A stretch of 46,631 nucleotides of DNA from Marisimplicoccus sp964437815 (GTDB lineage Bacteria > Bacteroidota > Bacteroidia > Flavobacteriales > Flavobacteriaceae). Numbering within the stretch: the stretch's first letter is position 1; every line of letters starts with the position of its first letter. A model generated the notes under the pieces. That model did no database searches. It was not told the origin of the DNA and worked only from the letters and a program-made list of their open reading frames with translations. Shown piece by piece: positions 33,882 through 42,681 of this stretch. The position numbers and the translations under genes were made by a program. The DNA lies in contig CAYTIE010000007.1 in assembly GCA_964437815.1 (NCBI GenBank), positions 1 to 46,631 of the forward strand, given 5' to 3'.

Positions 33882-34160
33882 ATGAGTAAAATAAATATTA
33901 AACCACTAGCAGATAGAGTTCTAGTTGAGGCTTCAGAGGCTGAGACTAAAACATCTTCTGGAATAATTATTCCAGATACTGCAAAAGAAAAACCTCAAAG
34001 AGGAAAAATAGTAGCTGTTGGTCCTGGAACAAAGGAAAATCCAATCACAGTTAAAATTGGAGATATTGTACTTTATGGTAAATACTCAGGAACTGAGCTA
34101 CAACATGATGGGATGGATTACTTAATTATGAAAGAAAGTGACATTCTAGCAATTGTTTAA
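33882..34160 (+). CDS. groS: Co-chaperonin GroES
   Basis: 92 residues, a normal length. 'IKPLADRVLVEASEAETKTSSGIIIPDTAKEKPQ' covers the base and the mobile loop that contacts GroEL (the hydrophobic GIIIP part), followed by 'GKIVAVGPGTKEN' and the C-terminal 'YGKYSGTELQHDGMDYLIMKESDILAIV'. It caps the GroEL chamber during protein folding. The groEL gene follows 17 bases later. Confidence 0.98.
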   Translation: MSKINIKPLADRVLVEASEAETKTSSGIIIPDTAKEKPQRGKIVAVGPGTKENPITVKIGDIVLYGKYSGTELQHDGMDYLIMKESDILAIV

Positions 34161-34177
34161 TTAAAAAGTTAAAAAAA

Positions 34178-35812
34178 ATGGCAAAAAAAATTGAATTTGA
34201 TATAGAGGCTCGCGAAGGTATAAAGCGAGGAGTAGATGCTTTAGCAAATGCTGTTAAAGTTACTTTAGGACCAAAAGGAAGAAATGTTATAATTGGTAAA
34301 TCTTTTGGAGCACCTCAAGTTACAAAAGATGGGGTGACTGTTGCTAAAGAAATTGAACTAAAAGATAACCTTGAAAATATGGGTGCTCAAATGGTTAAAG
34401 AAGTAGCATCTAAAACTAATGATTTAGCTGGGGATGGAACAACAACAGCAACTATACTAGCACAATCTATAGTTAATGAAGGGCTAAAAAATGTTGCTGC
34501 AGGTGCAAATCCAATGGATCTTAAAAGAGGTATTGACAAAGCCGTTGCAGCTGTTGTTGAGGGATTAGAAAAACAATCTGTGGAAATTGGAAGTGCATCT
34601 GATAAAATACTTCAAGTAGCTAGTATATCAGCTAATAATGATTTAACAATTGGAACTCTAATAACTGAAGCATTTGAAAAGGTTGGGAAAGAGGGTGTAA
34701 TTACAGTTGAAGAAGCTAAAGGAACTGAAACATATGTTGATGTAGTAGAAGGAATGCAATTTGACAGAGGTTATATCTCTCCATACTTTGTTACAGATTC
34801 AGAAAAAATGGAAGCTGATCTTGAAACACCTCAAATATTAATTACTGATAAAAAAATTTCAGTCATGAAAGACATACTCCCTATATTAGAGCCTGTTGCT
34901 CAGTCTGGAAAGCCTCTATTAATTATTGCTGAAGATATAGATGGTGAAGCACTTGCAACACTGGTAGTTAATAAACTGAGGGGATCTCTTAAAATTGCTG
35001 CTGTTAAAGCACCTGGTTTTGGAGATAGAAGAAAAGCTATGCTAGAAGATATAGCTATACTTACAGGTGGAACAGTAATCTCAGAAGAAAGAGGTTTCAA
35101 CTTGGAAAGTGCTACACTTGATATGCTTGGAACAGCTGAAAAAGTAACAATTGATAAGGATAATACTACTATTGTTAATGGTTCAGGTAAATCAAAAGAC
35201 ATAAAAGATAGGGTTAATCAAATAAAGGCTCAAATTGAATCGACAACATCTGATTATGATAAAGAGAAACTTCAAGAAAGACTTGCAAAACTATCTGGTG
35301 GTGTTGCTGTTCTTTATGTTGGAGCCCCTTCTGAAGTTGAAATGAAAGAAAAAAAGGACAGAGTTGATGATGCTTTACATGCAACAAGGGCTGCTATAGA
35401 AGAAGGAATAGTTGCTGGTGGTGGAGTTGCACTCCTAAATTCTAGATCGGGATTTGACAAAATTAAATCTAGTAATAGTGATGAATCCACTGGAATTCAA
35501 ATAATCAATAAAGCACTTGAAGCACCTCTTAGAATAATAGTTGAAAACTCTGGAGAAGAAGGTTCTGTAGTTATTTCAAAAGTTCTTGAAGGAAATAAAA
35601 ACTTTGGATATGATGCTAAAGAAGGAAAATTTGTTGATATGCTAAAGCATGGTATAATTGACCCTAAAAAAGTTGCCAGAGTTGCTTTAGAGAATGCAGC
35701 TTCAGTAGCTGGAATGATTTTGACAACAGAATGTGCATTAATTGACATCAAAGAAGAGACACCTCCTCAAATGCCACCTATGGGTGGTGGCGGAATGCCA
35801 GGAATGATGTAA
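34178..35812 (+). CDS. groL: Chaperonin GroEL
   Basis: 544 residues, a normal length. 'VTLGPKGRNVII', 'VTKDGVTVAKEIEL', 'NDLAGDGTTTATILAQ' (ATP-hydrolysis Asp), apical 'EGMQFDRGYISPYFVTDSEKM', and 'VEEGIVAGGGVALL'-type sequence near the C-terminus. The tail is the usual Gly/Met-rich sequence 'MPPMGGGGMPGMM'. Forms the tetradecameric folding chamber in the cytoplasm. The two Arg codons near the start are CGC/CGA although the genome prefers AGA. A clear terminator follows. Confidence 0.99.
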   Translation: MAKKIEFDIEAREGIKRGVDALANAVKVTLGPKGRNVIIGKSFGAPQVTKDGVTVAKEIELKDNLENMGAQMVKEVASKTNDLAGDGTTTATILAQSIVNEGLKNVAAGANPMDLKRGIDKAVAAVVEGLEKQSVEIGSASDKILQVASISANNDLTIGTLITEAFEKVGKEGVITVEEAKGTETYVDVVEGMQFDRGYISPYFVTDSEKMEADLETPQILITDKKISVMKDILPILEPVAQSGKPLLIIAEDIDGEALATLVVNKLRGSLKIAAVKAPGFGDRRKAMLEDIAILTGGTVISEERGFNLESATLDMLGTAEKVTIDKDNTTIVNGSGKSKDIKDRVNQIKAQIESTTSDYDKEKLQERLAKLSGGVAVLYVGAPSEVEMKEKKDRVDDALHATRAAIEEGIVAGGGVALLNSRSGFDKIKSSNSDESTGIQIINKALEAPLRIIVENSGEEGSVVISKVLEGNKNFGYDAKEGKFVDMLKHGIIDPKKVARVALENAASVAGMILTTECALIDIKEETPPQMPPMGGGGMPGMM

Positions 35813-35831
35813 TTAAAGCCTAAATAAAACT

Positions 35832-35860
35832 AAACCTGCTAATTATAGCAGGTTTTTTTT
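35832..35860 (+). terminator. Rho-independent terminator after groEL
   Basis: 9-bp stem AAACCTGCT/AGCAGGTTT with a 6-base loop AATTAT, followed by a T run to 35860. It separates groESL from purH. Confidence 0.88.
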
Positions 35861-35884
35861 GTATTTTAGAATTTCGAAAAATTA

Positions 35885-37381
35885 ATGAAGAAAATCACTT
35901 CTGCTTTAATCTCTGTTTTTGATAAGTCTGGTATTGATCAGATAATTAATAAGCTTAATTCGTATCAAGTTAAACTCTATTCTACTGGTGGCACTTATGA
36001 TTATATAAAAAAACTAAATATTGATGTAACTAAAGTTGAAGATTTAACAACTTACCCTTCAATTTTAAAAGGAAGAGTTAAAACTCTTCACCCAAAAATA
36101 TTTGGTGGAATTTTGAAAACAGATTCAAAATCAGATAAAAGTGATGCAGATAAATATGATATCCCGGATATTGATCTTGTAATAGTTGACTTATATCCAT
36201 TCTCAGATACCGTAAAAATAACTAGTGATATTGATCAGATAATTGAAAAAATTGATATTGGAGGTGTTTCTCTTATTAGAGCTGCAGCAAAAAATTATAA
36301 ATCAGTACTATGCATATCATCAAAGTCACAATATCAAGATTTAATGACACTTTTAGACAAAGGTTGTAGTTCAAGCATAGAAAATCGAAAAGAGTTTGCG
36401 AATAAAGCGTTCAATAATACAATGAATTATGACTCTGATATTTATAATTATTTCAATCAATCTTCTATAGATAAAAAACATCTTAGATATGGTGAGAATC
36501 CTCATCAAGAGGGAGTCTTTATTGGAAATATAAAAAAGGTTATTAATCAATTACATGGAAAAGATATTTCATATAATAATCTCTTAGATATTGAGTCTGC
36601 AATTAATTTATTGAAAGATTTAAATTTTGAAAAAAATGTATTTGCAATCCTTAAACATAATAATCCATGTGGAGTTGCAATCAGATCAAAATTAGTTGAT
36701 GCATACAAGGATTCTCTATCAAGTGATAACATCTCTGCTTTTGGAGGTGTTTTAATTACTAATAGCGAAATAGATATTGATACAGCTAATGAAATAAACA
36801 AGTTATTTTTTGAAATATTAATCGCACCATCATTTGCAACAGAGGCATTAGAATTATTAAAATCGAAAAAAAACAGAATAATATTAGAATTAATTAGTTA
36901 CCCTAGTAATACAACAAACTATAGAAGTTGTCTAAATGGAGAGTTAAAACAATCTGTTGATGATATAATCGATACTTCACAACATTTTAAAGTTGTTACT
37001 AAAACTTCTCCTGATAAGGTTGTAATAAATGATTTAATCTTCGCTTCAATAATTTCAAAACACACAAAATCAAACTGCATAATTTTAGCAAAAGATTACA
37101 AATTGATAGGATCGGGAATGGGCCAAGTATCAAGAATAGACGCATTACACCAAGCTATTGAAAAATCTAAAAAATTTGGATTTAAATCAGAATTAAATAG
37201 CTGTGTTATGGCAAGTGATGCATTTTTTCCATTTAAGGATTGCGTTGAACTCGCACACTCGAATAAAATCAAAAATATTATACAACCTGGGGGATCAATT
37301 AGAGATAATGAATCTATTGAATTTTGTGATAAGCACAAAATGACCATGGTTTTTACTGGAAATAGACATTTTAGACATTAA
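35885..37381 (+). CDS. purH: Bifunctional AICAR transformylase/IMP cyclohydrolase PurH
   Basis: Last two steps of de novo IMP synthesis. 498 residues, slightly short for the family (about 510-530). N-terminal cyclohydrolase/MGS-like domain: 'LISVFDKSGIDQII', 'LYSTGGTYDYI', 'GRVKTLHPKIFGGIL', 'DLYPF'. C-terminal AICARFT domain: 'LRYGENPHQEGVF', 'FAILKHNNPCGVAI', 'SAFGGVL', 'GSGMGQVSRIDALHQAI' and 'ASDAFFPFKDCVELAHS', ending 'IQPGGSIRDNESIEFCDKH', 'MVFTGNRHFRH'. All key motifs are present. It sits between the groEL terminator and mreB, with its own start region. Confidence 0.97.
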   Translation: MKKITSALISVFDKSGIDQIINKLNSYQVKLYSTGGTYDYIKKLNIDVTKVEDLTTYPSILKGRVKTLHPKIFGGILKTDSKSDKSDADKYDIPDIDLVIVDLYPFSDTVKITSDIDQIIEKIDIGGVSLIRAAAKNYKSVLCISSKSQYQDLMTLLDKGCSSSIENRKEFANKAFNNTMNYDSDIYNYFNQSSIDKKHLRYGENPHQEGVFIGNIKKVINQLHGKDISYNNLLDIESAINLLKDLNFEKNVFAILKHNNPCGVAIRSKLVDAYKDSLSSDNISAFGGVLITNSEIDIDTANEINKLFFEILIAPSFATEALELLKSKKNRIILELISYPSNTTNYRSCLNGELKQSVDDIIDTSQHFKVVTKTSPDKVVINDLIFASIISKHTKSNCIILAKDYKLIGSGMGQVSRIDALHQAIEKSKKFGFKSELNSCVMASDAFFPFKDCVELAHSNKIKNIIQPGGSIRDNESIEFCDKHKMTMVFTGNRHFRH

Positions 37382-37396
37382 TTTGTAATATTTCAC

Positions 37397-37404
37397 TAAA
37401 TTTG
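37397..37404 (+). promoter_or_regulatory. Predicted -7 element of the mreB operon
   Basis: TAAATTTG fits TAnnTTTG in the 49-base purH-mreB spacer; transcription would begin near 37411, with the mreB ATG at 37431. Confidence 0.5.
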
Positions 37405-37430
37405 CAGTCCAATTAATTTTAAACTAAAAA

Positions 37431-38450
37431 ATGGGATTATTTACAGAAGAAATAGCTATTGATCTTGGTACAGCAAATACATTAATTATCCATAATGATA
37501 AAGTGGTAATTAATAGCCCCTCAATTGTTGCAATTGATAGGACCACAAATAAGATTATAGCGATTGGTGAAGAAGCTAATATAATGCAAGGTAAAACCCA
37601 TGAGAATATTAAAACTATTAGACCTTTGAAAGATGGTGTAATAGCAGATTTTGAAGCATCTGAACAAATGATTAATACTCTTATCAAGAGTATTCCAACT
37701 CTTAAAAGAAGATGGTTTTCACCTTCTTTAACAATGGTTATTTGTATTCCATCAGGAATAACTGAAGTTGAAATGAGGGCTGTTAAAGAATCTGCCGAAA
37801 GGGTTAATGGCAAAGAGGTATATTTAATTCATGAGCCTATGGCAGCTGCAATAGGAATAGGTGTAGATATTGTTAAGCCAAAAGGGAATATGGTAGTTGA
37901 TATTGGTGGTGGAACAACTGAAATAGCTGTAATTGCCTTATCAGGTATAGTGTGTGAAAAATCAATAAAGGTTGCAGGAGATGTATTAACAAATGATATT
38001 GTATACTATATGAGAACGAAACATAATTTATCTATTGGAGACAGAACTGCAGAAAAAATAAAACATAGTGTTGGGTCTGTTACTGAAACTTTAGATAACC
38101 CACCTGAAGACATGCGTGTTCAAGGAAGAGATTTAATATCTGGTAAACCTAAAGAAAAAGTAATCTCATATATAGAAGTATCGAAAGCTGTTGACAAGTC
38201 AATAATAAGAATTGAAGACTCTATAATGGAGACATTATCTCAAACACCTCCTGAATTAGCTGCTGATATATATAATACAGGTATTTACTTAGCTGGAGGT
38301 GGAGCTCTTTTAAGAGGCTTAGATGAAAGACTTTCTAAGAAAACTGACCTTCCTGTCTATATTGCTGAAGATCCGCTTCAAGCTGTAGTTAGAGGAACTG
38401 GAATTTGTTTAAAAAATCTTGAGAAGTTCAAATTGGTTTTAATTAAATAA
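37431..38450 (+). CDS. mreB: Rod shape-determining protein MreB
   Basis: Bacterial actin that organises lateral wall synthesis. 339 residues. ATP-binding phosphate-1 'IAIDLGTANTLI', connect-1 'AAIGIGVDI', phosphate-2 'VVDIGGGTTEIAVIAL' and adenosine motif 'GIYLAGGGALLRGLDERL'. The conserved 'SIVAIDRTTNKIIAIGEEANIM' follows the first motif. First of the shape cluster mreB-mreC-mreD-mrdA-rodA; mreC begins 6 bases later. Confidence 0.98.
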   Translation: MGLFTEEIAIDLGTANTLIIHNDKVVINSPSIVAIDRTTNKIIAIGEEANIMQGKTHENIKTIRPLKDGVIADFEASEQMINTLIKSIPTLKRRWFSPSLTMVICIPSGITEVEMRAVKESAERVNGKEVYLIHEPMAAAIGIGVDIVKPKGNMVVDIGGGTTEIAVIALSGIVCEKSIKVAGDVLTNDIVYYMRTKHNLSIGDRTAEKIKHSVGSVTETLDNPPEDMRVQGRDLISGKPKEKVISYIEVSKAVDKSIIRIEDSIMETLSQTPPELAADIYNTGIYLAGGGALLRGLDERLSKKTDLPVYIAEDPLQAVVRGTGICLKNLEKFKLVLIK

Positions 38451-38456
38451 GATTTA

Positions 38457-39028
38457 ATGCGATCAATAATTAATTCTATTATAAAGTATAGGAACTTAAT
38501 TATTTATTTTTTCTTATTACTTTTTGCATTTAATAACCTCTATAATAACAGCGGTTTACATTACTCTACCTTTGGAAATATTTCAACAAGCATTGCAGGA
38601 TATTCTGCAAAACAAATAAATAGTGTAAAAAGTTATTTTAATCTAATTTCAGAAAACAAATCACTTAAAGAGGAGAATCTTATTCTTAAAAAAAATGAAT
38701 TAAGCTATTCTTTAAATAATGTTGAATCTAAATCTTCGATACCTAATATTATTCTAGCTAACGTAATTAATAATACTATTAATAAGAGGAGGAATTTTAT
38801 TCTTATTGATAAAGGATCAAATGACGGAGTATTAATTGATAATGGCGTAATAAACTCATCCGGAATAATTGGAATTATTAATAATGTTAGTCCAGACTAT
38901 TCAAGCATTATTTCAATTTTAAATACAGATTTAAAAATTAATGTAATGATAAAAAGGTTGTCAACAATTGGATCTCTTCATTGGGATGGATATAATCCAA
39001 GTAAAATGACTCTTTCTGATATCCCCTC
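38457..39028 (+). CDS. mreC: Rod shape-determining protein MreC (3' part lost in the assembly gap)
   Basis: About 190 residues are visible before the N run; complete MreC proteins have about 270-300. One N-terminal membrane helix (about 11-27, 'YRNLIIYFFLLLFAFNN'), a coiled coil with 'LISENKSLKEENLILKKNELS' (about 58-80), and the first beta domain: 'ANVINNTINKRRNFILIDKGSNDGV', 'GVINSSGIIGII' and 'IISILNTDLKINVMIKR'. MreC links MreB to PBP2 in the periplasm. The C-terminal beta domain is missing only because the sequence is undetermined, not because the gene is broken. Confidence 0.93.
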
Positions 39029-39128
39029 NNNNNNNNNNNNNNNNNNNNNNNNNNNNNNNNNNNNNNNNNNNNNNNNNNNNNNNNNNNNNNNNNNNNNNNN
39101 NNNNNNNNNNNNNNNNNNNNNNNNNNNN
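39029..39128. other. Assembly gap (run of 100 N)
   Basis: Exactly 100 undetermined bases, the conventional placeholder for a gap of unknown size. It must hide roughly 80-100 MreC codons and perhaps 20-25 N-terminal MreD codons, so the true gap is likely around 300 bases or more. Confidence 0.99.
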
Positions 39129-39573
39129 TGTTTTTAATAATATGAATTTATTTAATATAATTAACCCTAGTTTTTATCTTTTAATCTTTATTCTTTATAG
39201 AACAAATTTTGATAAAACTGCACTTATTTTACTAGGGTTTTTTATTGGTTTAATTATCGATTTAACAGCACAAACTTATGGATGTCATACTATTGCAACC
39301 CTAACAATTTGTTTTACAAGGGGAGTACTAGAAGATTACTCTTTTGGTGTTAATTCAAATTTACCAAAAGCAATGATATCCGGAACAATATTGGAAAATA
39401 GATTGTTTTTTTTCTTATCAATAATATTTATACATCAACTAATTTACTTCTCTTTGATTTTTTTTAGTTTTAGTTTTATAAATACCATAATCTTTTATAC
39501 TTTATTAAATTCTATTATTACTTTTATTGTAATTTGGGTAACAACTAAAATTTTCTTCGAGAAAAAAAGATGA
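39129..39573 (+). CDS. mreD: Rod shape-determining protein MreD (5' part lost in the assembly gap)
   Basis: The frame is open from the gap edge: VFNN precedes the ATG at 39142, and 'VFNNMNLFNIINPSFYLLIFILYR' resembles the interior of the first MreD helix region of flavobacterial homologues, where the start lies about 20 residues further upstream. Several membrane helices follow, with the usual 'LGFFIGLIIDLTAQTYGCHTIA' and 'TRGVLEDYSF'. Membrane partner of MreC. Its stop overlaps mrdA by 4 bases (ATGA). Confidence 0.85.
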
Positions 39574-41429
39574 TTAGAAAGAATTTACTTATTTGGATAA
39601 CAATAATTACATCTATAATATTCACCTCTCGTCTTGCATACCTTCAATTATCAAACGATTTTTATAGATTAGCTTCAAATAATAATGCTATACAAGAATT
39701 AGCAATCTATCCAGAAAGAGGACTAATTTTTGATAGAAATGGAAACTTAATTGTATCTAATCAACCAACTTATGATTTGGAACTAATCCCTGAAAACCTA
39801 TCTGAATTTGACACACTTGAATTAAGTGAAATACTTGGAATAAATAAAAACAATCTAATTAATAAAATAAACGATGCTTATAATTATTCAACAAAAATAC
39901 CTTCAATTATTAAGAGTCAAATTACAAGAGAAGAGAATGCTTTAATACAAGAAAAAATATGGAAGTATAACGGTTTTTATTTGGCAAAAAAATCAACTAG
40001 AGAATACATATATCCAGTTGCAAGTAATGTAATTGGATATATTGGAGAAGTAAGTCCTATTGAACTAGAGAAAGATAAATATTATAAAAAGGGAGAGAAT
40101 ATAGGTAAGCAAGGCATTGAAAAATATTATGAAAATGAATTGAGAGGAACTAAAGGGAAAAAATTTTTACAAAAGAACAGATTTAATAAAGTAATAGGTT
40201 CTTATAATAATTCAAGGAATGATATACCTGCTAAACAATCAAACAATTTAACTCTTACTATTGATGCTGAATTACAAAAATATGCTGAGGAATTAATGGA
40301 AAATAAAAGAGGAGGGATAGTAGTTATAGAGCCTAAAACAGGTGAAATTCTTAGCCTAGTTAGTTCTCCGACATATAACTTAAACATGCTTTTAGGTAAT
40401 AAAAGATCAGAAAATTATAATAGTCTATTAATAGATACAATAAATAAACCTCTATTTGATAGAGCGTTACAAGCTCAATACTCTCCTGGATCTCCATTAA
40501 AAGTTCTAAATGCATTAATTGGACTTCAAGAAAACGTAATTAATAACAATACATCATTCACATGTTATGGAGGTCATTATTATGCTAGAAATTCATTTAT
40601 GCGATGTCATAATAAGCCTGGAACAATTAGTGATTTAAAAACTGGAATATATAATTCATGTAATACATATTTTGCAAAAACATATAAGAGAATTATTGAA
40701 AAATATGAATCACCTGCTGAGGGAATTGATTCATGGTCTAATCATTTAAAAAGCTTCGGACTAGGAGACTATCTTGGATATGATTTACCGATAGGAAAGA
40801 CAGGATTCATTCCTGAATCAAATTATTATAACCGTTTATATGGAGAAGATAGATGGGGAGCTTCAACAATAATTTCTAATTCAATTGGTCAAGGAGAAGT
40901 TCTTACAACTCCAATACAAATGGCTAATATTGTTTCGGCAATTGCTAATAGGGGATTTTATATTAAACCTCATTTTGTTAAGAAAATTGACAATGATATA
41001 TTAAATTCCTTTGAAAGGAAATATACATCAATCAATGAAGAAAACTTTGATATTGTGATAAATGGAATGTTTGATGTTGTTGAAAAGGGAACTGCTAGAA
41101 TAGCAAAAGTTAATAATTTAAAAATTGCAGGAAAAACTGGTACAATTGAAAATTTTACTATAATAAATAATGAAAGAAAGCAACTTACTGATCATTCTAC
41201 ATTTATAGGTTTTGCTCCTATTGATAATCCACAAATTGCTATTTCAGTATTTATTGAAAATGGTTACTGGGGAAGCAGATGGGCAGCACCAATAGCAAGT
41301 TTAATTATTGAGAAATATATTAATGGGGATGTTAATAGAAAATGGTTGGAACAAAGAATGTTAAATGGAAGTTTATTAGAAGAGTATGAAAAACCTTACA
41401 AGTTTGATTTATTTGAAATAAATGAATAA
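39570..41429 (+). CDS. mrdA: Penicillin-binding protein 2 (peptidoglycan transpeptidase)
   Basis: Lateral-wall transpeptidase working with RodA. 619 residues. One N-terminal membrane helix (about 5-27), pedestal domain with 'YPERGLIFDRNGNLIVSNQPTYDL' and 'GYIGEVSPIE', then the transpeptidase domain: SxxK as S308-P-L-K311 in 'YSPGSPLKVLN', SxN as S363-C-N365 in 'YNSCNTYF', and KTG 522-524 in 'AGKTGTIEN'. All catalytic motifs are intact. The ATG overlaps the mreD stop by 4 bases and the stop overlaps rodA by 8 bases, so the cluster is tightly coupled. Confidence 0.97.
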   Translation: MIRKNLLIWITIITSIIFTSRLAYLQLSNDFYRLASNNNAIQELAIYPERGLIFDRNGNLIVSNQPTYDLELIPENLSEFDTLELSEILGINKNNLINKINDAYNYSTKIPSIIKSQITREENALIQEKIWKYNGFYLAKKSTREYIYPVASNVIGYIGEVSPIELEKDKYYKKGENIGKQGIEKYYENELRGTKGKKFLQKNRFNKVIGSYNNSRNDIPAKQSNNLTLTIDAELQKYAEELMENKRGGIVVIEPKTGEILSLVSSPTYNLNMLLGNKRSENYNSLLIDTINKPLFDRALQAQYSPGSPLKVLNALIGLQENVINNNTSFTCYGGHYYARNSFMRCHNKPGTISDLKTGIYNSCNTYFAKTYKRIIEKYESPAEGIDSWSNHLKSFGLGDYLGYDLPIGKTGFIPESNYYNRLYGEDRWGASTIISNSIGQGEVLTTPIQMANIVSAIANRGFYIKPHFVKKIDNDILNSFERKYTSINEENFDIVINGMFDVVEKGTARIAKVNNLKIAGKTGTIENFTIINNERKQLTDHSTFIGFAPIDNPQIAISVFIENGYWGSRWAAPIASLIIEKYINGDVNRKWLEQRMLNGSLLEEYEKPYKFDLFEINE

Positions 41430-42681
41430 TATTTTTTCTATAAAATATGACTTAATTTCTTTATCAATTTACTTTGTAATTGTTGTATTTGGATTAGTTA
41501 ACATTTTTTCATCAAATTATAATGAAAACTTAATTTCATTTTTGGATTTATCATATCCTATCGGAAAACAAGTGGTTTTTGTTTCGATTTCTTTAGTACT
41601 ACTTTTTATTATCTTATTTACAAAAGGTAAATTTTTAAATGACAATTCATTCGCTATTTACTTTATCTCTATACTTCTTCTTATAGGTTTATTCTTTTTT
41701 GGCGTAAAGGTTGGAGGAGCAAGATCTTGGTATGACTTAGGTTTTATTAATTTCCAACCTTCAGAATTTGTTAAAATAACAACAAGCCTTTTTTTAGCAA
41801 AGTATCTTAGTATTATTCAAACAGATATTTCTAGAAATAGAGATTTATTTTTTATTTTTTTAATAATTCTTATTCCAATATTTTTAATATCAATACAACC
41901 TGATCCTGGAACTGCAATAATTTATTTAGCATTTTTATTTCCTATATTTAGAGAAGGACTAAATATTAAATTTCTATACCATTTATTATTTGTTTCCATT
42001 ATATTATTCTTATCATTAGCTATAGGTATTTATTTTACAATTTTTTTATTTTTAGCCATATATATACTATATACATTTTATGAAGCAAAAAATAAAAGAA
42101 AAGTTAAGTTTTCAAAATTCGTAATAACTATAATCCTATATATCTCTCTATCATTATCTACTAATTATGTTTTTGACAATGTTCTTGAACAAAGACATAG
42201 AGATAGGATAAATATAATTTTAGGAAAGGATCTTGATACAAAGGGTATTGGTTATAATATTAATCAATCTAAAATAGCTATTGGATCTGGGGGATTTTAT
42301 GGAATAGGGTTTTTAAAGGGTACTCAAACAAAAGGAGATTTTGTGCCAAGACAACATACTGATTATATCTTTAGTACAATTGGAGAAGAATGGGGGTTCT
42401 TAGGAAGTAGTTTTATAATATTTCTTTTCAGTTTTTTAATAATTAGAATAATTCATAGGGCGGAAAAACAAAATATCCATTATAGGAGAATATATTGTTA
42501 TTGTTTTGCAAGTCTATTATTTGCACATTTTTTTATTAATATTGGAATGTCCATAGGGATTTTACCGACAATAGGGGTTCCCCTTCCCTATATAAGTTAT
42601 GGAGGTTCTAGCTTTTTATCATTTAGTATAATGCTCTTTATCTATCTTAACTTTGATTCAAGTAGACTAAAAGAAGATTAG
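41422..42681 (+). CDS. rodA: Rod shape-determining peptidoglycan glycosyltransferase RodA
   Basis: SEDS-family polymerase of lipid II. 419 residues with about ten membrane segments. Typical landmarks: 'GGARSWYDLGFINFQPSEFVKI', 'QPDPGTAIIYLAF', 'GFLKGTQTKGDFVPRQHTDYIFSTIGEEWGFLG' and 'GILPTIGVPLPYISYGGSS' near the C-terminus. Works in complex with PBP2 (mrdA), whose gene overlaps it by 8 bases. Last gene of the shape cluster; its 3' end overlaps the convergent protease by 4 bases. Confidence 0.97.
   Translation: MNNIFSIKYDLISLSIYFVIVVFGLVNIFSSNYNENLISFLDLSYPIGKQVVFVSISLVLLFIILFTKGKFLNDNSFAIYFISILLLIGLFFFGVKVGGARSWYDLGFINFQPSEFVKITTSLFLAKYLSIIQTDISRNRDLFFIFLIILIPIFLISIQPDPGTAIIYLAFLFPIFREGLNIKFLYHLLFVSIILFLSLAIGIYFTIFLFLAIYILYTFYEAKNKRKVKFSKFVITIILYISLSLSTNYVFDNVLEQRHRDRINIILGKDLDTKGIGYNINQSKIAIGSGGFYGIGFLKGTQTKGDFVPRQHTDYIFSTIGEEWGFLGSSFIIFLFSFLIIRIIHRAEKQNIHYRRIYCYCFASLLFAHFFINIGMSIGILPTIGVPLPYISYGGSSFLSFSIMLFIYLNFDSSRLKED

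Noticed and set aside
37424..37813. A 129-codon open frame on the minus strand over mreB
   Set aside because: It lies fully antisense to the conserved N-terminal half of mreB, has no recognisable domain, and low GC with few antisense stops explains it.
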